From JAYRWN01 sp041917975 (lineage in GTDB: Bacteria; Bacteroidota; Bacteroidia; Chitinophagales; Saprospiraceae), in contig JAYRWN010000199.1 in NCBI GenBank assembly GCA_041917975.1, positions 1-36,698 of the forward strand: a stretch of DNA of 36,698 nt, given 5' to 3'. Positions 8,153-16,600 of the stretch are shown one piece after another. Numbering within the stretch: the first letter of the stretch is position 1; each line of letters starts with the position of its first letter. Below the pieces are notes generated by a model. That model worked only from the letters and a program-made list of their open reading frames with translations, had not been told where the DNA came from and ran no database searches. Position numbers and translations under genes: made by a program.

Positions 8153-9682
8153 TTAAAGGCGTCCTGCTTTCTGCACCTTAACCGTTGAATGATGGAATGG
8201 GCTGGTGAATTTTAAGAAATAAATGCCTGGAGGTAAATGCTGTACAACTTTTATTTCTTTCCAAGCTATAAAATCTACATGTTGAACCAGCTGACCCTGT
8301 AAATTATAAACCGCCACATGACCCGGAATCCAGGATTGAGGCACATCCACTGTTAACACATCAGTAAATGGATTTGGAAAAATGCGGGGAGTATTGGTCG
8401 TCTGTTCCTCCACCGCAGTAGTGTTACAAACGGAGGAACTATTTAGCGTCAAGGTCGTCCAGGTATTCTTGGCGTTGGCAAGGGTAGATTTTAAAGTACT
8501 TACGACCGGCCAGGGCCTGGAGGTTAATACTGGTGCTTCTTTGGAAGTTTCCGGTAGATAATTATACGCTTCACAATTGGATAGCAAATCGGCATTTTGA
8601 CGAATCAGTACTATGGGTCCATCAATGGTCTTTGACCCAGCCAAAACACTATATCCTGAACTGGTTAATGAATATCCACCCAGACTGATACTGCCCGTAC
8701 GATAAAAGCTCAATCCCTTCAACAAATCGCCATTTTCACTTAGTTTATATAACCCTCCCCAACTATCTATGAGCAATATGGATTTATTCAATCCCCCAAT
8801 ACCGCGGAGAAAATGGCTCGGAAATTTTATTGACCAATTCACTTTAAAGTTTGGATCTATTTTTACCAACTGAGTGTAAGGAGGATTATTATTATCCATT
8901 CCCAAATAATATTGGCCCTGGTGAATACAAAAAGCAGAAGTGTGTTGATGGCCCGGTTGACTAATTACCAGGTTTTTGTCAATCGAAAAATCCGCATGGA
9001 GAGTACTGATAAATACATCGGCATTTTTATCCTGGCTGAATGCAGTGGTCACTCCGGATACCAAATAATTTGTACCATCGCTGAGGATGTTTTTAGGCAC
9101 GTCCATTTCTTCTCCACCAAAAGTAACTATTTTATCATCTGCATCGGTGCCGTTGATGTTCACGGCTAAAACGGCACAACCTGAGTTCCTTTCATCGGCA
9201 TACCCTAAAATAATTATGTTTTTATTATTTTCAATAAAGTCAACAAACTTAATTTCACCAACAGCAGTAGAACCTCCAACACTTTTATTCCACAGAATAT
9301 CACCTTGTTCGTTAAATTTAGTTAACAATATTTTAGCCGACGGATTTTGTGCATTTTCATAGATGTTGCCCCCCGCCAAATAATTGCCGTCACTTAACTT
9401 AATGATCCGGGAAAAATCCGTATATCTATCGGGTTCCTTAACTTGTTTGCCCCAGGTCCACTGGCCGTTTTTATCTATGCTGGCTATAAATGCCACGGAT
9501 TGAGTTGCTGTAGCTTGGATGGCTCCGCTAAAAATGAAGCCTTGATCTTTATTATCTATGACTGCCTGGGCATATGTGGGAACCGTAAAATTCACCTCGA
9601 AATGCCTGTTTTGAGAAAAAATTGCGGTAGAATACAAAGAAAGTATAATGATTATCTGATAGATACAATTTGGCTTTTGCAT
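8153..9682 (-). CDS. Secreted propeller-like protein with T9SS type A sorting domain
   Basis: Two in-frame ATGs lie at 9688 and 9682. The second is preferred because GGAG at 9693-9690 sits 7 nt before it but only 1 nt before the first. The 509-residue product begins with a signal peptide ending in TAIFSQ. Residues about 25-375 consist of recurring blades: FIASIDKNGQWTWGK, ILLTKFNEQGDILWNKSVGG, NYLVSGVTTAFSQDKNADVFISTL. They resemble the delta-60/SBBP-like propeller repeats of Bacteroidota secreted proteins. Residues about 425-509 are a T9SS CTD (RIFPNPFTDVLTVDV, AVYNLQGQLVQHV, LPPGIYFLKF). It is the last gene of the five-gene operon, 13 bp after the SprB-repeat gene. It is probably a cell-surface or released binding protein. 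No enzymatic motif was seen. Confidence 0.8.
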   Translation of the reverse strand: MQKPNCIYQIIIILSLYSTAIFSQNRHFEVNFTVPTYAQAVIDNKDQGFIFSGAIQATATQSVAFIASIDKNGQWTWGKQVKEPDRYTDFSRIIKLSDGNYLAGGNIYENAQNPSAKILLTKFNEQGDILWNKSVGGSTAVGEIKFVDFIENNKNIIILGYADERNSGCAVLAVNINGTDADDKIVTFGGEEMDVPKNILSDGTNYLVSGVTTAFSQDKNADVFISTLHADFSIDKNLVISQPGHQHTSAFCIHQGQYYLGMDNNNPPYTQLVKIDPNFKVNWSIKFPSHFLRGIGGLNKSILLIDSWGGLYKLSENGDLLKGLSFYRTGSISLGGYSLTSSGYSVLAGSKTIDGPIVLIRQNADLLSNCEAYNYLPETSKEAPVLTSRPWPVVSTLKSTLANAKNTWTTLTLNSSSVCNTTAVEEQTTNTPRIFPNPFTDVLTVDVPQSWIPGHVAVYNLQGQLVQHVDFIAWKEIKVVQHLPPGIYFLKFTSPFHHSTVKVQKAGRL

Positions 9683-9695
9683 ACACATACTCCAG

Positions 9696-11654
9696 TTAAA
9701 TTTTGATAATTATCTGTTGATATTGCGTGGTCCTGGTGGATAGTTTTATAAGATAAATACCCGGGGTCAGGAAAGATAAATCCAGGGATTGATTTACCCT
9801 CTGTTCCACTAAAGAGAAAAACAATAACTTTCCGGCCAGGTTATATAGAGATAATTGAATATCCTCATTGAAGTAACCTTTATTTATTACATTGACATTA
9901 CTACTAATGGGATTAGGAAAAAGTTCAAAGTATCCGGATTGCCCAGGATAAAAAATTGCAGTACTTGTTTCTGCTGGTAAAATAACTTCACCGGTTTTAG
10001 AACAGCCCTCCTGATCAGTCACCGTGACTTCATACGTTCCGGTCGCCAAATTAGTGATAACACTGGTGGTCTGAGAATTATTCCAGGTGAACCGGTATGG
10101 CGCGTATCCACCGGATACCATACACTGGATCTGGCCATTTTTGATATCTGCTTTACTGGGTTTTTTAATGTCAAAAATTATTTTTAAGCTGTCTGGGTTA
10201 ATTAAATCAATCACATTAGATTCTTTTTCACAACCATTATTATCAACAATCAATACGGAATACATATTCTCACCCAATTGATTGATGGTACTGGTGGTCT
10301 TATTATTATTCCAAATAAATCGGTATGGTCTGGTGCCCCCGGATGGAATCACACTGATCATGCCATTTTTCTGATTATGACAAGTTATTACAGTTGTCCT
10401 GAGCGTATAACTCAATGAATCCGGTTCAAGAATAGAAATATTGGTTGAGTCATTACATCCCTGACCATCGGTCGCCGTGACTGAATAAATCCCTTTTTTT
10501 AATTTAGTTCTCACTCTTTGCCGGTTACCATCCGACCATAAATAAGATACTGTACCGGTATTGCCGTTTACGTCCAGAATTATTTCTCCGTCATTGGCTT
10601 TATAACAGGTGATGTTACTGCTGTCTTTACTAATTTTTAAGGGCTCCGTCTGATCAATGGTAAACATATTGGTAGAGGAACAACCTTGCTGATCTGTGAC
10701 CGTCACTTGATAATTTCCCGCCGCAGCTTTAAGTACGGAGGTAGTTTGTCCATTAGACCAAAGATAACGGTAAGGGCTGGTCCCATTTAACCCGGTAATC
10801 TCTATTTCGCCATTAGCACTATTAGCGCAGGTAGGTAATTTTGTATTTAATAGTTCTAATTCCAAAGCATCCGGTTGATGGATGCTAGTACCTGCGCTGA
10901 CTTCACTGCCTCCGGCGCCATCGGCGATGGTCACTTCATAATCACCGGCGCCTAAACCCACTATTTTGGCGGTGGTTCCCCCATTGGACCAGCGGATGGT
11001 AAATGGTCCGACTCCGCCGGAAAATAACACTTCTGCCGTGCCGTTCTTTAATCCAAAACAACTCACATCCTGGGTAGTAACCGAAGCAATATTGACCGGC
11101 GGAATGGTGCGTCGGGTTAAGGCAAGGAGCAGGGTGCGATCATCATCGCTATTACCCGCTGCATTGCCGATCAAACCACTGACAGAAAAGGTGCAGGCTA
11201 TATTGCCGTCTGCCGGAGCCTTCCATCCGAAACTCCAGATTGAGACATTATCCGGAAAAAATTTGGCCGCGGCATGGGATAAATAATTCCTGCCCCCGGA
11301 GGTGGTGAGCTCCGTTTCCCGTGAAGGTAAAATTTCTCCCACATTTTGTCCGGCGGAATTTAACACCGACAGCTGAAAACCGGCACTGGGTTTGGTAGTT
11401 ACTCTCCCGGGAATGAGAATAGTAGAAGATAAAATGACTTGTAACGAATAAGTCTGACCAGGAACTAAAATATCCGGTAAACCCATCAATTCTAAGGTGC
11501 AATCCCAATTATTCCGCTGCACATGGCAAGCGGAACAATTACCCCGGTCCCAGCTTGAACCGGAATATCCTCCAGCCAAATTGTTTGAATTGCCACCGGC
11601 GATGATGGTGAGAAGAATTAAACCTGCAATGAATAATAGATGGTGGTATTTCAT
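9696..11654 (-). CDS. Reeler-like (choice-of-anchor V) protein with CxxCH motif, five SprB repeats and T9SS CTD
   Basis: This is a 652-residue surface protein with an N-terminal signal peptide (residues 1-20). Residues about 28-183 look like the choice-of-anchor V/Reeler-like domain that often follows a CxxCH motif in Bacteroidota; here C40-S-A-C43-H44 could attach a c-type heme. Five SprB repeats follow at about 192-248, 267-330, 342-405, 417-478 and 492-555, each with a C...NG..., GG..PY.(W/F).W.(N/D)G..T and a final Y.V.V.D..GC. SprB repeats are known from the gliding adhesin SprB of Flavobacterium. Residues about 575-652 are a T9SS type A sorting domain (ELFPNPISSNVNV, YNLAGKLLFF, LTPGIYLIKL). 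The start lies 11 bp after the stop of the FN3 gene, which supports co-transcription. It may be an adhesin. Heme binding is untested. Confidence 0.85.
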   Translation of the reverse strand: MKYHHLLFIAGLILLTIIAGGNSNNLAGGYSGSSWDRGNCSACHVQRNNWDCTLELMGLPDILVPGQTYSLQVILSSTILIPGRVTTKPSAGFQLSVLNSAGQNVGEILPSRETELTTSGGRNYLSHAAAKFFPDNVSIWSFGWKAPADGNIACTFSVSGLIGNAAGNSDDDRTLLLALTRRTIPPVNIASVTTQDVSCFGLKNGTAEVLFSGGVGPFTIRWSNGGTTAKIVGLGAGDYEVTIADGAGGSEVSAGTSIHQPDALELELLNTKLPTCANSANGEIEITGLNGTSPYRYLWSNGQTTSVLKAAAGNYQVTVTDQQGCSSTNMFTIDQTEPLKISKDSSNITCYKANDGEIILDVNGNTGTVSYLWSDGNRQRVRTKLKKGIYSVTATDGQGCNDSTNISILEPDSLSYTLRTTVITCHNQKNGMISVIPSGGTRPYRFIWNNNKTTSTINQLGENMYSVLIVDNNGCEKESNVIDLINPDSLKIIFDIKKPSKADIKNGQIQCMVSGGYAPYRFTWNNSQTTSVITNLATGTYEVTVTDQEGCSKTGEVILPAETSTAIFYPGQSGYFELFPNPISSNVNVINKGYFNEDIQLSLYNLAGKLLFFSLVEQRVNQSLDLSFLTPGIYLIKLSTRTTQYQQIIIKI

Positions 11655-11665
11655 GGGAATGTTTT

Positions 11666-13579
11666 TTAGTAAGAAAAACTAATTGGCTTACTCCTTTTTT
11701 GACTTCCATCAGAAAAAATACAATGCACGACATAGGTATATTGGGTACCTGATTTTATTTTAAAGTCCCGGTAATTTTTCACTTGATTATTTAATTCAGC
11801 TAATTTTTCATAACGCTGATGGTTTACGGCCCGGACGATTTCTGTTTTTATCACCTGTTCATGACTGTTCCATTGGATATAAATATGATCCTCGTGTTTT
11901 TTCCCAATTACCGTAGGAAGAAATTCATCCTCAAGATCAGGAATAAAACTCACCGGTGGGGTCTCCACCGTATAACCCTGGAAATCATGGTAACGCACAT
12001 AATAGCTACAGGTATCATGCATTACACTGCAATCGGTATAATGATTGGCAGGTGCGACGAGATAAGTCAACGAATCAATTTGCGCAGGTGAAGTGCTGCG
12101 CCAGATGGAAAAACCGCTGACGCCGTCAACGTTTGTGCCCACTGGATTAAACCACACTAAATGCCGGCACCCACCATTTTCGATGATCTGCAAGCTTGGT
12201 TTATAAGTAATGACCGGACGATGCGGGCGCAGGTAAATAGGCTGATCTTGATTACTTTCCGTGTAACTGTCATTGATGGTGCGCACCAGATAAGTGTAAG
12301 TTTCCAAGGGAGCTAGGAAGGAGGTGTCTACAAATTCCTGTACGGCTCGCGCCGTATCCAGAGGAAGAAATGAAATCAGCACCTCCGGGTCCCCTCCTGA
12401 CAAATAGCGATAAATGCGAAAACCGAGGGTATAAGGATCTTGATTTACCCAGTCTAAGCGGATGGTATTTCCATCATTAAATCCATGCAATTCACCCGGA
12501 GGTAAAGGAATTTCGACGAATTTACTCAGGCCAAATTTTCTGATGCTGACAGATAATTCTCCGTGAATATCCCGGGCTCCGATAAAATAATGATAAGCTT
12601 CCCCAGCGAGCGGTACGGCATCTTCATAAGTTTTTATGGCGGGATTTAATTCCATAATTTTATGATAACCTTGCTCAGCCTGTGTACTGCGAAAAATGAG
12701 TAGATTAGTTACTCGCTCGGCATTAGCAATTTCCCAGGATAATTTAATAGCCCGCCGATCAGTCAATCCGCTGACTTGAAAATTAATGACTTGCGGGGCA
12801 TTGAGTTGAGTAAAATTATCCGTTGTGATCACCGGTGAAGCAGCATAAACATTGCCCATCCAATCAATGGGCTGAATATAATAGTGGTAAATCAGTGGAT
12901 CAGCAGAGATGACGGTATCCCTAATTTGCAGAAAAGCAGTGTCTTTTTGATAAAATACTGTTGAGAAAGCCTTTACTTCGAGGAAAGATGTTTGCTGTGT
13001 TTCTTTGCGAAATACTTTTGCAGAAGCTAACATTTGGTCCTTAACATACCAAGTCAAATGAATGATTTTTCCATCGGTCCCTGTACTAAAAGGCTTGATT
13101 TGTAAGGCGGTAAGTGTGGGTCTGGTAAGATTATAAATTTGACCCGCAGATGTGGTTACTTTTATGGCACTGATGTTTTGCTCATTCGGGAGAGGAACAT
13201 GTAGCGCTAAACCAGCAGCAATCAACACCGGGGGAAATTGGGGAAACAGGCTTGGTCCTAAATCACGGTTTTTTTTAAAATGTGTCCAGAATTCATTTAA
13301 ACTTTCCTCAGAGCGTATATTTAAATGGGGGTATAATTTTGCTGCGGCAAAATATCTATTTTTGAACTCCAGGGAATCCTGTGGGTATGATCTTTCTGGT
13401 GGAGTGAATTTAGTTTTACCACCTGAAATTTCAATAAAATCTATTAAGGAGTCTGCTGGATACAATAACAACACGTGTTGTGGTCCCCAGGAAGCTCTAA
13501 GCTGGAGAGATTGTCCCTCCAGGTCGTGAGTTAATATACCTATTACAACCATGAATCCGGTTAATATACTTAGTCGCAT
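11666..13579 (-). CDS. Secreted five-fibronectin-type-III-domain protein
   Basis: The frame is open from 13711, but the start is placed at the ATG at 13579. That ATG follows the upstream stop codon (13583-13581) by one base and begins a clean signal peptide (MRLSILTGFMVVIGILTHDLEGQ region). An ATG at 13603 is the alternative. The mature 637-residue protein has an N-terminal region of about 130 residues without a clear family. Five FN3-like domains follow at roughly 157-252, 262-347, 357-447, 454-543 and 553-637, with typical strands such as IHLTWYVKD..., IKLSWEIANAE, IRLDWVNQDPYTLGFRIYR, YTYLVRTIND and YTYVVHCIFSDG. There is no T9SS sorting domain, so it may stay periplasmic or be held by a partner from the same operon. 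The tight spacing suggests translational coupling to the giant protein. Confidence 0.8.
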   Translation of the reverse strand: MRLSILTGFMVVIGILTHDLEGQSLQLRASWGPQHVLLLYPADSLIDFIEISGGKTKFTPPERSYPQDSLEFKNRYFAAAKLYPHLNIRSEESLNEFWTHFKKNRDLGPSLFPQFPPVLIAAGLALHVPLPNEQNISAIKVTTSAGQIYNLTRPTLTALQIKPFSTGTDGKIIHLTWYVKDQMLASAKVFRKETQQTSFLEVKAFSTVFYQKDTAFLQIRDTVISADPLIYHYYIQPIDWMGNVYAASPVITTDNFTQLNAPQVINFQVSGLTDRRAIKLSWEIANAERVTNLLIFRSTQAEQGYHKIMELNPAIKTYEDAVPLAGEAYHYFIGARDIHGELSVSIRKFGLSKFVEIPLPPGELHGFNDGNTIRLDWVNQDPYTLGFRIYRYLSGGDPEVLISFLPLDTARAVQEFVDTSFLAPLETYTYLVRTINDSYTESNQDQPIYLRPHRPVITYKPSLQIIENGGCRHLVWFNPVGTNVDGVSGFSIWRSTSPAQIDSLTYLVAPANHYTDCSVMHDTCSYYVRYHDFQGYTVETPPVSFIPDLEDEFLPTVIGKKHEDHIYIQWNSHEQVIKTEIVRAVNHQRYEKLAELNNQVKNYRDFKIKSGTQYTYVVHCIFSDGSQKRSKPISFSY

Positions 13580-13603
13580 ATTAGTTGCATATATTAGTTG
13601 CAT
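13571..13603 (-). repeat. Tandem repeat of start-codon-bearing units at a stop/start junction
   Basis: Read on the minus strand, 13603-13571 holds three head-to-tail copies of ATGCRACTAA(TAT) in units of 13, 11 and about 10 bp. The middle copy contains the TAA stop of the 2000-residue gene (13583-13581). The third copy supplies the ATG of the FN3 gene (13579). The first copy gives a second in-frame ATG (13603). Gain or loss of a unit would change the frame relation between the two genes. Confidence 0.7.
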
Positions 13604-16600
13604 TTGAAAATCCAGGACAACCACCACCAAATGAAAAAGATAAATCAAATCCGGAGGTACCCCCGCTGCCAGAAATTTTACAGGTTTTTTCAAGCGTCCC
13701 GATGGATTCACCTAAACATTTAAATTCAGCCACCAGGGATTGGGTTCCACAAGCTGAAAAATTAAATCCGCTGTTCCCCGTTTCTGCGCTGATCCCAACC
13801 ACACCGTTTATACCCAAACAAAATGAACAGCCAACTCCACCAACGGTGGCCGTTGCTTTGGCTACAACTTTCGCAATGGCATCCGCCTCAATGATTACAT
13901 TCAATGATTTAAAATCAAAAAGGCCACTGGCTTGTACTACTGCAGAGGCATCAATCGAAAATACACCTAAATCCACTCCTTCATCCAACAGAGTTTTCTT
14001 GGCAATTAAACCTATACCGTAGAATTGATTGGGAATATTTTTTTGGTTAATACTAAAGCTGTTCAATTGGGTTTTGATACCTGGGTACAACTGGGAGGTG
14101 GACCCAATTAAAAGAGCTGCATCGACTTTACCAATGGGCGGTAAAAACATCGGCCCTGAACCCCAGAAAACAAAACCCGAAGGGTCAATACGCACACTTG
14201 CCTCAATTTTATCAAAGGATAGCGGAGTAATTCCAAATGATTCCGTAGTTAAGTTTCCGGTAAATGCTTTATCCTGAAAATTATAGGTCAAAGCCAGGTT
14301 ACCAAAAGGTGTAGAAATATTATCCACCTGGATTTGGCTGGGGTTGGGCATGGTCATGCTGCCGGTTACTTCAAAGGTACATTGTTTACCGGGGTCGGCT
14401 GTTAAACCTGAGTACCCACTAAAATAGCCGCTAAAATTGAGGTAATCCCATTTCTGCATACCACTATTTACAGCTATTTTCCCTTTAACTATTTTAAAAC
14501 CCTGATTTCCGTTCAGGACGATGAGCGGTTCGTTAACCATGGTTAATTCCGCTTTGCTGGGCGAGCGTTCAAATTTAATGGAGGCTATTTCAAAAGAGGG
14601 AGCGCCTGCTCCGGCATGTTCTTTTACCACCATTTTACCTGGTGCTATTAAACCTGCATCGGAAAGTGTCACGCCTTGGCCGGCATAATAATAATTGACG
14701 TGTCCCGGCAGGTTTAAAAGATCCAGGGTAATGGCTTGTATTTTTTTAACCAATACATTATTCTCCCGGCTGATCATAAAATCGGCTTTACGCGCACCGA
14801 TACCCGGTAACATTAAATCCATTTGTCCATAAACCTGAATATTATCGGTACCTGGTGATACGCCATTATCAGCTAACTGATACGGGAAAAAATTGTGCAG
14901 GATAAATTTTTGGTTTTCTGCCAATAATAAAGTGGACGAAAAATTATCCGAGGTGAGCAGGATATTTTTAAACTGAATTTCTTTATCAAACCCCGGTAAT
15001 TTTTCTAAATGCCCGGCAATCCCCCCAGGTCCGCTGATGACGAGAGACCACATTTTATTATAGGAATCGTAATCCAGGAAGGCTTTACCATCCGGATGGG
15101 GAAAAAATTTAGCCACGCCCCCCAGATTGAATTCTTGGACATTACTATTGGCAATAATTTTATCCGGCGTAATGGTTATATTCTTTAAGTTCACCTGCAT
15201 GAAGCCGGTATTTAGTGCTCCTTCCGTTATATTTAGTCCGCCTTGTTTTAAATCAAAGGTGAAATTGGCTGTGCTTTTAAATTGCCATTTACCTAAATTA
15301 AATTGTAATAAACTGCCTTGCGCAGGAAATTTAACCTCGTTAGGAGAAATAAGAAGATGGCCCAGGGCGATATTAAGGTCTGCCGGTTGCATATCCGGTA
15401 TATTGGTATGCAGATAGGTATTTATTTTTAACCCATCTTTAGTTATTAAGGCTCCATTTAATGGTGAGGAGGCTGAAAATGATCCCAATTTAAATTTTAG
15501 TTCCTGCGGCTTGAATTCTACCAAAATTAATTGTCCCGATTTTTGTGGTCCACTCCCTGAGCCGGTGAGATAAAAATTTTTGGCCGGCCAGGGTACACTG
15601 GTTAATACCCGGCAGGAAAAACCCTGCGTGTTTTCGGTCAAATAAAATTTTCCGGTCAGATCAAACTCCGTTTTAAAATTATACAGTGCTAATTCCGGTA
15701 AGCCATAAACTGCTCCCTGGCCGTCGGCAATTTTATTAACGGTAATTTTAGACGGGAAATTTGGATTGGGTACACTGGTGATATTTACCTCATATTGCTT
15801 AAATAAGGTGGCTGGGAATGCGGACACATCGCTGTTGAATATATTTTCCTTTGGAACCAGAATTTTTTTAACGTTATCATTAATCATCCTCAACTTGGTG
15901 AAAGGAATACGCAAATTGGCATCTGTTACAAAATTTTCATTGCTTGCTAATTGTACCAGTGCCCCGGACAACTCATAGTCCTGCCCGACCGGAGTAAGTT
16001 TTTCGACCTCCACTTTAAAACCCCAGATAGCAGGGATCTTGGCCAGTGCATGCACAGATAAATTAAAATCAACCAGGAAAGGAAGCAGTGTATTATTGAC
16101 CGGATCCTTTTGTGGATAAGTAGTCAACCATTTTTCAACTCCTAAATAGGTTTTGTCGGGCTCATTGGTCTTGACGCATTTAATTAACACCTTTGTACCA
16201 AAAGGAACTCCTTTTAAGAGGTACATTCCATTGGCATCACTGAATGTCTCCACGGTAAGCAACCCGGCGTTACTGCTGGAGCCTAATTCACAATAAATCC
16301 GCGCCCCGGATAAGGACAAATTATTAGCGGTGACGGTTCCTTTAATTTCACAACCGGTTTCAACATAAATGGTATAATTCATGGCCTTATTACTCACCGG
16401 TATGATCAGGAAAGTATCCACGGGAACAAAACCGGGCGCTTCCACATGCACCGGAAACTCCGTACCACCGGCCGAAAATTCAAACAATTTTTGACCTTTA
16501 GCATCTGTAATTCCTGAAATGCCACCTAATTCTATTTTAGCTTGGGTTACCGGGCCGTCAAATGATTGAACAGTAATTAAGGCCCGGTGTTTTTTGCTTT

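Noticed and set aside
13580..13711. Longer N-terminus for the FN3 protein (start at 13711)
   Set aside because: It would overlap the Cys-rich end of the giant gene by 130 bp and bury the signal peptide; the ATG at 13579 fits the 1-bp coupling seen at the previous junction.
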